A model generated the notes under the pieces. It was not told where the DNA came from. It worked only from the letters and a program-made list of their open reading frames with translations, and searched no databases. From Bufo bufo (taxonomy: Eukaryota > Chordata > Amphibia > Anura > Bufonidae), in the NCBI RefSeq assembly GCF_905171765.1, contig NC_053393.1:190305921-190369920 (forward strand): a DNA stretch of 64,000 nt, given 5' to 3'. The position numbers were made by a program, and so were the translations under genes. Below, one piece after another: positions 29,740-40,850 of the stretch. Position 1 is the first letter of the stretch. Each line of letters starts with the position of its first letter.

Positions 29740-30225
29740 GGCTCGCCTCTGTCAGGGGGGCTCTACTTGTATAAGCGTTTAATAGAACAGGTTCTGTAGA
29801 CATCTATTTGGAATCAGCTGACGACAGTGTAAAAGAAGTGCGCTCTTTCACGCTATAGTAGAATGTTGGACCTCTGCACGGTTCAGGGGGGACTCTACTT
29901 GTATAAGCGTTTAATAGAACAGATTCTGTAGACATCTATTTGGAATCAGCTGACGACGGTGCAAAAGAAGTGCGCTCTTTCACGCTATAGTAGGATCTTG
30001 GGCCTCTGCACGGTTCGACACCTGTCATCTGCGTGTCATACTGACTCACAGTATTGTTTCACAACCACAGCAGACTCACTATGAGTGTAGATGCAAGGCA
30101 CAGTGTTCTACACCACTATAAAGGGTCTCTGCAGAAAGGAAATAGCAGTTTTTTAACGCAATTCGCCACAAAATTCGTCAAACCGACCGAATCGAATTTT
30201 AGAGAAATTCACTCATTTTTCATTT
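29740..30225 (+). repeat. hAT-A terminal region with a ~133-bp tandem duplication
   Basis: Two copies of gggctctacttgtataagcg...gcctctgcacggttc (about 29757-29889, 29890-30020) differ at a few bases. The inverted single copy occurs at 48270-48385. The end (30150-30225) is the inverse of 47945-48060, terminating near gaaattcactcatttttc. Confidence 0.7.
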
Positions 30226-31530
30226 ATAGTATAACCAGGGGATATGCCATAAAAGTTCTGATTGAATTAGTCATTTAAGTAATTATTAATTCATTGCACT
30301 TTTTATACCAGCACACTTAAAAAAAAAAGCATTTACAAATTTGCTTAAAAAAAAATCTACACCATATGAAAAAACAATATGTTAGAAATTATTTTTAGCA
30401 GAGTCATTTTTATTAGAGTGGTTAACCAACCTCAATTGATATTAAACATTTCTCTTCTAGTTGCAAACTATAGCTGGCAGCAAATCAGATAATAAAGCTG
30501 ATCTACTACTAAATCTAAACTGACAAGGGTATAAAGTTTTAAACAAAGTTTACACTCATAACCTGTCAACTGATGGTTCAGTTAAGATGATACAAATAAT
30601 TTAGCATTTTTCAAATTTGTCATATTTTCATCCAAATTAGATCAATTTGGGTTAAGTTTCAATTTTCTCTGTAACATTTTATAACTCTTATGCAAAATTT
30701 ATAGGCTTTTACAGTCTCCCGCTGTGCTTAGTTTGGGCTACATTCTTTTATGGTTAGAAAACACATAAAATGAATGTGAAACAAACCTAGAGGGATATTA
30801 AAGTTCAACAATTGGAGCTTGCATATTATTGGTTATATAAAATCAATGCAGTATAAAATTGTAGATGCAACAATCACCTTAAATAACTTTTGGACAAGGA
30901 TATAGAAAGTCATTAATAAAAGCAAAATATTGCAAATGTATCATAATTAGGCAATTTTGCAATAATTATTATGACAAAATACTATATGCAATAATTATTA
31001 TTACAATTAAAATTACAATCTATTTGATGAAGGGAGGTTTTGCTTATTGAAATTAGAGATTTATGTCTATCTCTGTATTCCGTCCCTTCTATTCTATTCC
31101 TCGACTGTTGCCCTTGTTTCCTATATAACCCGCTTTTTCTGTATATTATATACACCCCTCCAGTCCTTACTATACCCCAGGAGTAACATACAACCCTCGC
31201 AATACTTAAATATAAAAATAGTTTACTGATAACATAGAGATAAAGCAATGGGCATTAAAGATAAAGATACAAACACTACAAATAAGACATAGAGGACACC
31301 ACCACACACAGTCTCTGTTCCTGCCCTCCCTGGATGCTAAGCAAATGTGGCTAATAATGTGTATGCATATAAAGTATATCCAGATTCCTCCAATATACTT
31401 TCTACTGGATCTACACTTCTAACCAACTCACATCCAGTACCTGACCATTAGTATATGTAGATATAGAGACTCATGCATTAATAGCATATATAATCTGCTG
31501 GTAATACAATTGCAGACTACAGATATCTAT
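30226..31530. other. No feature recognised; AT-rich
   Basis: No gene, RNA or element ends identified. Small attattattacaa-type low complexity occurs at 30960-31010. Confidence 0.4.
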
Positions 31531-31852
31531 TAGTGTTGGGCGAACATGCTCGGCCGAACAACATTTTCCCTCGAGTCTCCTTCCCGCATATTTGTTGGCT
31601 GCTACCCAGCCAATAAACGTGCGGAAAAGTATTGTCCCTCACTGTAATGCCGTAGCCATGTTGGTAACTAGCATCACAGTGATTGGCTGGCCGGAATGCA
31701 TCATCGGGTGCTATTGGTTCGGCTCAGTCTTAGTCAGGGAGAGCTGCAGCAGAAGGGACAGACAGTGTAGGGACAGGAATTGTTTAGTGTTGAAAGGCGT
31801 TAGAGACCCAAAAGTCATTTTAAGGACTATTGCTTTATCTGTTTGAAATATA

Positions 31853-33433
31853 CACTGCTCAAAAAAATAAAGGGAACACAAAAATAACACATCCTAGATC
31901 TGAATTAATAAAATATTCTTCTGAAATACTTTGTTCTTTACATAGTTGAATGTGCTGACAACAAAATCACACAAAAATAAAAAATGGAAATCAAATTTTT
32001 TAACCCATGGAGGTCTGGATTTGGAGTCACACTCAAAATTAAAGTGGAAAAACACACTACAGGCTGATCCAACTTTGATGTAATGTCCTTAAAACAAGTC
32101 AAAATGAGGCTCAGTAGTGTGTGTGGCCTCCACGTGCCTGTATGACCTCCCTACAACGCCTGTGCATGCTCCTGATGAGGTGGCGGACGGTCTCCTGAGG
32201 GATCTCCTCCCAGACCTGGACTAAAGCATCTGCCAACTCCTGGACAGTCTGTGGTGCAACGTGACGTTGGTGGATAGAGCGAGACATGATGTCCCAGATG
32301 TGCTCAATTGGATTCAGGTCTGGGGAACGGGCGGGCCAGTCCATAGCATCAATGCCTTCGTCTTGCAGGAACTGCTGACACACTCCAGCCACATGAGGTC
32401 TAGCATTGTCTTGCATTAGGAGGAACCCAGGGCCAACCGCACCAGCATATGGTCTCACAAGGGGTCTGAGGATCTCATCTCGGTACCTAATGGCAGTCAG
32501 GCTACCTCTGGCGAGCACAAGGAGGGCTGTGCGGCCCTCCAAAGAAATGCCACCCCACACCATTACTGACCCAATGCCAAACCGGTCATGCTGGAGGATG
32601 TTGCAGGCAGCAGAACGTTCTCCACGGCGTCTCCAGACTCTGTCACGTCTGTCACATGTGCTCAGTGTGAACCTGCTTTCATCTGTGAAGAGCACAGGGC
32701 GCCAGTGGCGAATTTGCCAATCTTGGTGTTCTCTGGCAAATGCCAAACGTCCTGCACGGTGTTGGGCTGTAAGCACAACCCCCACCTGTGGACGTCGGGC
32801 CCTCATATCCCCCTCATGGAGTCTGTTTCTTACCGTTTGAGCAGACACATGCACAATTGTGGCCTGCTGGAGGTCATTTTGCAGGGCTCTGGCAGTGCTC
32901 CTCCTGTTCCTCCTTGCACAAAGGCGGAGGTAGCGGTCCTGCTGCTGGGTTGTTGCCCTCGTACGGCCTCCTCCACGTCTCCTGATGTACTGGCCTGTCT
33001 CCTGGTAGCGCCTCCATGCTCTGGACACTACTCTGGCAGACACAGCAAACCTTCTTGCCACAGCTCGCATTGATGTGCCATCCTGGATAAGCTGCACTAC
33101 CTGAGCCACTTGTGTGGGTTGTAGACTCCGTCTCATGCTACCACTAGAGTGAAAGCACCGCCAGCATTCAAAGGTGACCAAAACATCAGCCAGGAAGCAT
33201 AGGAACTGAGAAGTGGTCTGTGGTTACCACCTGCAGAACCACTCCTTTATTGGGGGTGTCTTGCTAATTGCCTATAATTTCCACCTGTTGTCTATCGCAT
33301 TTGCACAACAGCATGTGAAATTGATTGTCACTCAGTGTTGCTTCCTAAGTGGACAGTTTGATTTCACAGAAGTGTGATTGACTTGGAGTTACATTGTGTT
33401 GTTTAAGTGTTCCCTTTATTTTTTTGAGCAGTG
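31853..33433 (-). mobile_element. Complete Tc1-like transposon with short TIRs
   Basis: The 27-bp ends, starting cactgctcaaaaaaataaag, are perfect inverses, flanked by TA (31851-31852, 33434-33435). The length is 1,581 bp and the minus-strand gene is open throughout. Short TIRs separate it from the IR/DR-type Tc1s in the window. Confidence 0.93.
32111..33136 (-). CDS. Intact Tc1-family DD34E transposase, 341 aa
   Basis: Starts at the ATG at 33136 ([20 protein letters not shown]); longer open sequence upstream lacks an earlier ATG. Residues ~1-110 form a paired-like HTH region with a basic [10 protein letters not shown] linker at 52-61. The catalytic domain has D152 (VLFTDESRF), D243 ([10 protein letters not shown]) and E278 (DLNPIEHIW), with exactly 34 residues between the last two, and the [10 protein letters not shown] glycine box. 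Ends ARGGHTHY. Arg-rich composition differs from the other Tc1 enzymes here. No lesion is visible, so the insertion is young or selected. Confidence 0.92.
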   Translation of the reverse strand: MRRSLQPTQVAQVVQLIQDGTSMRAVARRFAVSARVVSRAWRRYQETGQYIRRRGGGRTRATTQQQDRYLRLCARRNRRSTARALQNDLQQATIVHVSAQTVRNRLHEGDMRARRPQVGVVLTAQHRAGRLAFAREHQDWQIRHWRPVLFTDESRFTLSTCDRRDRVWRRRGERSAACNILQHDRFGIGSVMVWGGISLEGRTALLVLARGSLTAIRYRDEILRPLVRPYAGAVGPGFLLMQDNARPHVAGVCQQFLQDEGIDAMDWPARSPDLNPIEHIWDIMSRSIHQRHVAPQTVQELADALVQVWEEIPQETVRHLIRSMHRRCREVIQARGGHTHY

Positions 33434-33460
33434 TATATTATTAGCACAACCTGCGCTAAA

Positions 33461-33711
33461 TTACGCGCAATTGTTTGGCCGCTGCTGATAGTGACACAAC
33501 CTTTGCTACATCTATTGTGTTACATTAGCAGATCTTAAATATCTGTGACATTTAGTCTAATTTTTTCGCCGCTGGTGACAGCGACATTACCTGCTCTACA
33601 TCTCCTGTATAACATTTGTGCATCCTAAATATCTGAGACATTCAGTCTATTTTTTTTGACGCTGGTGACAGCAACATTACCTGCGCTACATTTCCTGTAT
33701 AACGTTTACGC
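33461..33711. repeat. hAT-B leader tandem repeat, ~91-bp unit
   Basis: About three units of cgctggtgacagcgacatta then cctgtataacatttgtgcatcctaaat. Two more units follow PLE 3 at 35487-35640, and diverged units occur at 45660-45800 in the second hAT-B copy. Confidence 0.8.
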
Positions 33712-34148
33712 ATTGGTCCCAATAGTTGTAGAAGGAAGAATAATATATACAGAAAGCCATAATTTCTCAATGGTTACCCATAGCAGAAACACACCAACAG
33801 TTAAAAAATAAAAAAAAATAAAAGTGACAAAGAGTTAAAACAAGTTAATTATAACCAACAGAACAAGAGAACTACAAGAAGAGAATCCAAAAAGAAAAAG
33901 ACCGAACGGAAAGAAAAAAGAAGGAAAAAACAAAGAAGAAAAAGAGGAAGAAGAAAAAGAAATCAAATAGGAGAGAAAGAAAGGAAGGAGTAGAAAAAAG
34001 AGAAACAAAAAGCATCAACATCGGTAGGTATATTATAAATAAGGGTAAAATGATAATTCTTCATTTAATCCCCCAGGTATCACACAATCCAATTCATAAA
34101 TCCATCTCACCTCTTTTTGAGCTAATAGTTTCTTCCAATTACCACCTC

Positions 34149-35090
34149 TCAAGGAGATGAACACCCGATTCCTCTGTAGCGAAACCCAGAACTGTAGCAA
34201 TTGTGAAATTCCTTGAAGTGCCTGGGGATGGACTTTACTTTAGTTACATTGATCTCCTCCTTGGCTACCTCCATGCCCAATTCCCGAACGCGTCTCCGCA
34301 ATTCCCTTGTGCTCATGCCAACGTAAACACGTTGGCATGGGCATGAGGCCAAATAGATCACTCCTGGTGTTCCACACGTGATGTTTTAGGTGATCATATA
34401 TTGTTTTCCAGAATTTAAAAGGTTAGAGAAATTAGATGCCCTATCGATAATCACACAAGTAACACATTTCTCACATGGGGAACAGCCCCATTTTGGACCC
34501 CTGGATCCTGTATGGTAACTCTTTACCAAGATATCTCTTAAATTCCTTGACCTCCTATAGGTAATAGACGGAATCTTGGGGAGGACCTTTCCCAAAACTG
34601 GATCCAGCCATAATATGTCCCAGTATTTTGTCAAGGCAAACTTAATTTCTCTCCACTGTGGACTATATGTAGATATAAAATGCACCTTTTCGTCTTTCTT
34701 TGGATATTTTAACCCGGATTTGGAGGAGATCGTCCCTTTTAGACTTATTTGTTCTTTCATAACGTTGTCTTATGCAAGTCCTCGGGTATCCTCTTTCTTG
34801 GAATCTATTTGAAAGATCTCGGGCTTGTTGCTCAAAAGGTTCATCCGAAGAACAGAACCGTTTCAAGCGTAAAATTTGACTGTATGGTATATTGTGAATG
34901 AGATTCCGTGGATGGCAAGACTTGGCATGTAGTAATACATTGGTGGATGTCTCTTTCCCGAACTGATCCGTAATTACTCTACCTTCATCATCGACCAAAA
35001 TGTTGACATCAAGGAAATCCAGAAATTCTGTCCAAGTTTGTTATCGGTAATCACCATCAGCTTTTCCTTCATGTGTTTTAAATAATTGAG
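34149..35090 (-). pseudogene. PLE 3 RT C-terminus and GIY-YIG fragment
   Basis: In minus order: FLDVNILVDDEGRVITDQFG (35030-34975) from the RT palm end, FEQQARDLSNRFQERGYPRT (thumb), ITYRRSRNLRDILV, CGCSPCEKCVTC-type cysteine linker (about 34490-34450; first Cys reads as W in part), then MIYLASCPCQRVYVGMSTRE with LRRRVREL (GIY-YIG). Frames change near 34740 and 34370. The catalytic GIY becomes an IY-containing MIYL, and YVG is retained. Confidence 0.75.
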
Positions 35091-35131
35091 GTATGTGACT
35101 TTATAAAGAGGGAGTGTTTATTCCTATATTT

Positions 35132-35173
35132 TATGCCCGGAAGAAGCCTGTGTGGCAAAACGGCGTTGGGTGG
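35132..35173 (+). ncRNA. Hammerhead motif, degenerate (PLE 3)
   Basis: Core CGGAAGA at 35138-35144 (U4 is G), helix II GCC/GGC, AAA in place of GAA at 35157-35159 (G12 lost), helix III AC..GT, U17 at 35167. Helix I is poor. Probably inactive. Confidence 0.45.
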
Positions 35174-35486
35174 AGACAATTGCAGAGTTGACATGCTATC
35201 ACTGGTATTGTTCTTTTTCCTTTTTCCATTTGTGCCCATTATGGATGTATACCCTGTGTCCTTACTGCCCTGGATTTTTGACTACTATCTTTTAGGTCTT
35301 ATGGGTTAACTTAATTTTTGATAATTTACCACCGATGGCTGACTGACTCTGCAGTTCTCTTCCTTGTCCTGATTTAGGATATCATCTGCTGCTATTTTAT
35401 GTATTGTATATTTTATTCTGTGTGATTAATAAATATATAATTTTGATAATCTACGGAGTTTTCTCTACTATTTGGTGTTGTTTGTG

Positions 35487-35702
35487 TATCTCCTGTATAA
35501 CATTTGTGCATCCTAAATATTTGTGACATTCAGTCAAATTTTTTCGCCGCTGGTGATAGCGACATTACCTACGCTATATCTCCTGTATTACGTTTGAGCA
35601 TCCTAATTATCTGTGACAGTCATTTTAATTTATATACGCATACACGTATAAAACCTGTGCTACTGTACGTGTGACATACTTGCAAGCATATATACCATTA
35701 AA
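35487..35702 (+). repeat. hAT-B leader, remaining tandem units
   Basis: Two ~91-bp units continue from before PLE 3, followed by tacgtgtgacatacttgcaagc, which also precedes the gene in the second copy (45850). Confidence 0.75.
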
Positions 35703-38700
35703 TATGCCCAAGGCGAGTAGTAAGAGACGGGGAAGTTGCCGTGCTGGATGGTGCACGCAGAGGCCGTGGCCCTAAGCGCGGTGAAACTGTGCCTGCTGCC
35801 AGAGCACAAGAAACACACTCATCTATGATACCTAGCTTCATGTCCCAGTTTTCAGGGCGGAGCAGGACACCACTCTCGAAGTCACACCTATGCGACCAGG
35901 TGGTTGGATGAAGAGTCTTGTCAAACAAATGATGCCACACTCGGATATTCCGAGCAGCTCTTTTCATCGCAATTCTTTAATTTGGGCCTCTCTCTAAGTC
36001 TGCTTGAAGAGGGACATGAGGAGATCTTGTGCACTAATTCCCAAACTCTTGAGCATCCACAGTCACAAGAAGAGGACGGTGGGGAACGGCAATTAGTGTT
36101 TCACGAGGTGGATGATGATGATGAGGCACAGTTGCCAATAAGTCAACGACAATTAGTATCTCAAGAGGTTGATGAGGATGAGACACAGTTGTCAATAAGT
36201 GAGGTTCTTGTTAGGTCAACAAGTCAGGAGGATGACCAGAGTGAGGACGTGGAAGAGGAGGTGGTGGACGATGAAATCACTGACCCAACCTGGGATGGTA
36301 GAAAGCCGAGCGAGTACAGCAGTACAGAAGGGGAGTGATCCGCAGCACCGCAAGAGTCTTGAAGAGGCAGTGGGGTTGCAAAAGGGAGAAGGCGGGACAC
36401 ACCAAACAGGCCTGCAACTGTTTTCCGGAGCACCCCCTTGCGGCAATCTCACTTGCCAAGGGGTAGGTGTTCCGCAGTCTGTCGCTTTTTTGAGGAAAGT
36501 GTGGACGATAAAAGAATTGTCATTTGCAACCTGTGCCGTACCAAAATGAGCAGGGGAGTGCACACTAGCAACTTCACCTCCACCAGCATGATCCGCCACA
36601 TGGCATCAAAGCACCCAAATAGGTGGGCCGAATGCCTGTGTCCACAATAAGTGTCTGCCAGTCACACCATTGCCTCCTCTTCCCCTGTGTTACGTGCTGG
36701 CCAATCCTCTATCCAAAACACAGGCTCAGATGCCTCCCACCCTGCACCTGGAACTTTGCAAGCACCATCAGCTAGCACATCCACTTATGTGTCCAAGCGC
36801 AGCGAACATATGTCCATACCTCAGGCCTTTGAACGAAAGCACAAATACCCAGCCACCCACCCACAGGCCATAGCACTAAATGCGGACCTTTCTAAATTGC
36901 TGGTCCTGGAAATAATGCCATTTAGGCTTGTGGACACTGAGGCTTTCTGCAGCCTGATGGCGGCAGCTGTCCCACGGTACTCTGTCCACAGCTGCCAATA
37001 TTTTTCACGGTGTGCAGTCCCAGCCTTACAACAGCATGTGTCCCGTAACATCACCCATGCCCTGATCAACACAGTTATTGGGAAGGTCCACTTCATGACT
37101 GACACATCGACAACTGCTTTTGGCCCGGGACACTACATTTCTCTGACGGCACACTGGGTGAACATTGTGGAGGCCGGGAGCAAGTTGTACCCTGGGATGG
37201 CACAGGTGCTACCGACGCCAAGAATTTCGGGCCCTACTTCCTTCAGGATTTCCGCCACCTCCTAAATTAGTGGCTGCAACCCCCTTCGTCTCCTCCACCT
37301 GCTCCTACACTTCAACCTTTAAATTCTCATCTTGCAGCACCAGTCAGCCATCAGTCAGTAGCTGGAAGCAGTGTAGCACTGCAGTGGGGAAGCGGCAACA
37401 GGCTGTGCTGAAACTAATTTGTTTAGGTGACAAACAGCACACTGCCGCAGAGCTGTGGCAGGGTATAAGGGACCAGACTGAGCTGTGGCTCTCGTCATTC
37501 AACCTACAACCAGTCATGGTTGTGACTAATAATGGCCGTAACTTGGTGGCTCACACACATACCATGAATAGCCCTTGTGTTCAACTTAGTGGTTCAGCGG
37601 TTTCTCAAAACCTACCCCAATTTTCCTGAGCTACTGGTGAAGGTGCGCCGCGTGTGTGCCCATTTCTAAAAGTCATCTACAGCTGCCGCCGGTCTGGCAA
37701 TGCTGCAGTAGCGCTTGCAATTGCCAGCTCACCGACTGTTATGCGACATGAGCACACGCTGGAACTCCACGTTCCACATGTTGGCCAGGCTTTGTGAGCA
37801 GCAGAGGGCAATAGTGGAATACAAGCTGCAACATGGTCATTGCCTTTCCAGTCAGCTTCCTCTCTTCACAAGCAATGAGTGAGCATGGATGTCTGACCTC
37901 TGTGAGGTTTTACGCAACTTTGAGGAATCAACACAGATGGTGAGCGGCGATGCCGCTATTATCAGCTTAACCATCCCACTTCTGTGTCTACTGAAACACT
38001 CGCTGCTCACAATGAAAGAGGAGGCTTTGCATGTGGAAGAGGTGGAAATGGGTGAAGACAGTACACAGGGTGATAGCCAGACCACCCTCTGTTCATCTTC
38101 TCAGCGCAAATTGGATGATGATGATGAGGAGGAGCATGAGACAGTTGCTTCCACTACAGAAGGTAGTACCCATAGCAGGTTTATTCCATCTGTTCAGCGT
38201 GTATGGGCAAAAGAGGAGGAAGAGGATGAGGAGATTGAGAGTCATCCTCCTGATGACGACAGCGAAGTCTTGTCTGTTGGGACTCTGGCACACATGACTG
38301 ACTTTATGTCATGTTGCCTTTCCTGTGACCCTCGCATTATACGCATTTTGGCCAACACCGATTACTGGTTGTTCACCTTTCTCGACCCCCGCTACAAAGA
38401 GAACTTCTCATCTCTCATTCCTGTGGTGGAGAGGACTAGCAAAATAATGCAATACCATAAGGTCCTTGTGGAAAAATTGCTACAAAAATTTCCAGCTGAC
38501 AATGATGGCGGCAGAATACGTAGTTCCTTGGACAACCGAGAAGGGTAGATGAGGGGAACACACAGGAGTTCCAACAGAGGCAGGGTACCACTCTCCAAGG
38601 CCTGGGACAGTTTCATGACACCCTGCCAGCACCATCACCCTGGTGCGCAGCCTAGCTTCACAAGGAGGGAAAAGTTTTGGAATATGGTGAAGGAGTACGT

Positions 38701-38980
38701 AACAGACCGTGTCAGCATCCTCAGTGATCCCTCTGTGCCTTACAACTACTGGGTGTCCAAGCTGGACATGTGGCACGAACTGGCACTCTACACCTTAGAG
38801 GTGCTGGCCTGCCCTGCCACCCGTGTTTTGTCAGAGCGGGTATTTAGTGCTGCTGGGGGCATAATAACTGATAAGCGCATCCGCCTGTCAACTAAAAATA
38901 CTGACAGGTTGACTCTACTCCACCAGAGGAAAGCAGCTGAACATAAAGGCACTTTAAATGTGACTTTTATAGTGTATTGA
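35703..38980 (+). pseudogene. hAT-B transposase (BED finger, RNase H-like core, hATC)
   Basis: Starts MPKASSKRRG at 35703. An acidic region follows (35960-36290, Asp/Glu-rich). The BED finger (about 36470-36620) shows CRFFEE, CNLC and HMASKH. Next come the conserved LLVLEIMPFRLVDTEAF, YFSRCAVPAL and KVHFMTDT blocks, with the first catalytic Asp of the MTDT segment, then HYISLTAHWV (36890-37170). VVTNNGRNLV (37520) has N where the second catalytic D is expected. The hATC block NYWVSKLDMWHELALYTLEV and LSERVFSAAGG is at 38745-38860. At least five frame changes show a dead gene. Expected role: nuclear cut-and-paste transposase making 8-bp duplications. Confidence 0.82.
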
Positions 38981-39082
38981 ATACACTGTATTCACATGCA
39001 CCCCTTCCACCACAAAAAAGGGTATATGGTTCAATCTTCCTTTTCTTGTCCTCCTCCTTCTCCATCATATCAACATGCTTAT

Positions 39083-39480
39083 TAGTCTGCCCTCGCTCCT
39101 AATGTTTTAGAGGGTCAACTCAGCAGCAGACCCTCACCCCTAATGTTTTAGAGGGTCACCAGCAGGCCCTCGCCCATAATGTTTTAGATGGTCAGATCAG
39201 CAGCAGGCCATCGCCCCTAATGTTTTACAGGGTCAGCTCAGCAGCAGACCCTCACCCCTAATTTTTTAGATGGTAAGATCAGCAGCAGGCCCTCACCCCT
39301 AATGTTTTAGAGGGTCAGCTCAGCAGCAGACTCTCACCCCTAATGTTTTAGATGGTTAGATCAGCAGCAGGCCCTCGCTCCTAATGTTTTAGAGGGTCAC
39401 CAGCAGGCCTTTGCTCCTAATGTTTTTGAGGGTCACCAGCAGGCCATCAATCATAATTTTTCAAGGGTGTGTATGATGCC
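39083..39480. repeat. hAT-B 3-prime minisatellite
   Basis: About ten units of the form cctaatgttttagagggtca plus cagcagcaggccctcgcc, either ~42 bp or ~33 bp long depending on whether the gatcagcag insert is present. Confidence 0.85.
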
Positions 39481-39835
39481 CTCTTTTATGTGTAATAAAG
39501 GATGTATTGGAGTGATGGTTCCTAGTAATTTCTGGAAGCCCTTTTCCCTTAGTGCATAGGCTTTTTATAAGTGTAGGAGTCCCACTACCTGAACAATTGT
39601 ACCACAATGTGATTGAGGCCCTCTTTATGTGATATACAGGTTGTATCAGAGTGCCTTATCCTTGTAATTTTTGGCAGCACTTGCACTTTATATACAAGTA
39701 AATATACAGAATAGAATGTTTCCTACAATTTTTTCCTCTAAAATCGATTTTATCTTCGGTTTTGTGCGTATTATTGTCAGTCTGTAAAAGAGGCGCACTA
39801 CTTTGACAACATCGTTCCCAGCAGCGACATGGGAG
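39481..39835. other. hAT-B 3-prime untranslated or flanking DNA
   Basis: Contains gtgtgtatgatgccctctttt and a diverged second gattgaggccctctttatg phrase (39611), so loosely repetitive. The hAT-B end should lie here or just beyond, but I could not place it. Confidence 0.35.
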
Positions 39836-40104
39836 TAGTGCTGGATGAATATCGGCCGGGACATTTCTCGAACGCGCGTTTGCGATTAAATGTTCGTGAA
39901 CCATGCTTTCACGGAAAGCCCCATTCACTTTAATGGCAGGCGAACCTGAAAAACCTTCAGGTCATATTTGCAGCCACCAAATACAAACTATGAGTGCACA
40001 AATAGTCCCACAACATGGACAGTGACATACCAGAGGGGGATCATTGGCAAAAATTCCCCCCAAAAATATGCATTTGAATCAAGGGCCATTTTTATGTGTC
40101 TTAA
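39836..40104. mobile_element. hAT-like terminal fragment
   Basis: Starts tagtgctggatgaatatcgg and includes attcactttaatggcaggcg, resembling the tagtgttg... termini and the aatgggc cores of the other hAT-like MITEs. It has no coding content. Confidence 0.4.
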
Positions 40105-40850
40105 CCTCCCTGGCGGTATGATTATGTCAGGAATTTTGTACCAACAGTGGTACCATTTTTTGCATGGAAATTTGGTGTTATGTATTGTAGGCTTGCAATT
40201 CTTAGTAATTACTTACTTAAACCTGACCAAACAAGACTCTAGTAGACATAGTAAGAGGTTACAGCCAGCTCACCTTCCGATCCTGTGTGATGGTGCACGG
40301 GGCGGACACAAGCCAGTCCAATAGTAGATGCACGATGAAAGAAATGCTCCAGCACCAGAAGGACGTAATGAAAAAATTCCCGGTCTTTATTCAAATCACC
40401 AGCATATCGGTGCATACAGCGACAGTGACACAATGACCCACTTGTCCCCATGATCGTGGGGACAAGTGGGTCATTGTGTCACTGTCGCTGTATGCACCGA
40501 TATGCTGGTGATTTGAATAAAGACCGGGAATTTTTTCATTACGTCCTTCTGGTGCTGGAGCATTTCTTTCATCGTGCATCTAGTAGACATCCCAGATGTG
40601 ACAAAATCATGAATTATAATCTAATAAATAATATAATTTTATTCAATAATGTAATAAAAAATAATGAAATTTGTCAAACAAAGAAAATTCAATAAACATC
40701 CTGAGTGTGATAAATTTTGAAACATGGGACTGCACATTGCCATCTCTCATTGAGCAGCAAAACACGCACATCCTGGAAGTTGCTGCCCTTTTTGCGGATG
40801 GCGGGATGTAGTCCATAAAGTGACTTGTGATGAGCGGCAGGGGTCATAAT
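40105..40850. repeat. Old dispersed repeat (ccctggcggtatgatta) split by an insertion
   Basis: The text before 40238 and after 40590 is continuous as one AT-rich repeat. The insertion at 40250-40578 duplicates tctagtagacat on both sides. Confidence 0.6.
40250..40578. mobile_element. Insertion with 12-bp target duplication, mostly palindromic
   Basis: tctagtagacat occurs at 40238-40249 and 40579-40590. The insert contains a 75-bp unpaired lead (40250-40324) and then a palindrome of 129-bp arms (40325-40582) centred at 40453/40454 with at least one mismatch. The arm includes aataaagaccggg. The structure suggests a target-primed retro-insertion with foldback, as in PLE termini, but no hammerhead core is visible. 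Confidence 0.7.

Larger units (their letters stand above)
18350..30225 (+). mobile_element. hAT-A: decayed hAT transposon with many nested insertions
   Basis: Pieces in the same orientation and order: N-terminal region with BED finger (18360-18660, 19529-19920), catalytic C-terminal region (24985-26085), 3-prime minisatellite and UTR (26160-26690), and terminal region (29740-30225). The order matches an independent copy of the 3-prime part at 47945-49135 (minus strand), in which the UTR and the terminal region are contiguous. Between the pieces lie a PLE LTR, a tandem repeat with two Tc1s, a MITE, SINE pieces and PLE 2. The 5-prime end is missing next to the MITE at 18155-18346. Confidence 0.6.
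33712..35486 (-). mobile_element. Penelope-like element 3, 5-prime truncated, in the hAT-B leader
   Basis: Minus-strand RT and GIY-YIG remnants (34149-35090) have a 3-prime tail to the left (33712-34148, A/G-rich) and an inverted hammerhead-bearing terminal segment to the right (35095-35486). It divides the tandem repeat of the hAT-B leader, so hAT-B is older. Confidence 0.75.
31531..39830 (+). mobile_element. hAT-B: autonomous-type hAT element, decayed, with nested Tc1 and PLE
   Basis: Left terminus tagtgttgggcgaacatgct at 31531, followed by a leader with ~91-bp tandem repeats, a BED/hAT transposase pseudogene (35703-38980), and a 3-prime minisatellite (39083-39480). A Tc1 (31853-33433) and PLE 3 (33712-35486) sit in the leader. 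The right terminus was not located with certainty. A second copy of the leader and N-terminal half is at 45650-47180. Confidence 0.65.

Noticed and set aside
32588..33073. Plus-strand frames of 144-161 codons
   Set aside because: Antisense to the intact Tc1 transposase at 32111-33136.
33137..33181. Extension of the second intact transposase by 15 residues
   Set aside because: The extension starts at a TTG codon; the ATG at 33136 is the first true start and fits the family length.
40325..40582. Hammerhead ribozymes in this palindrome
   Set aside because: No CTGANGA...GAA pattern with pairable flanks on either strand.
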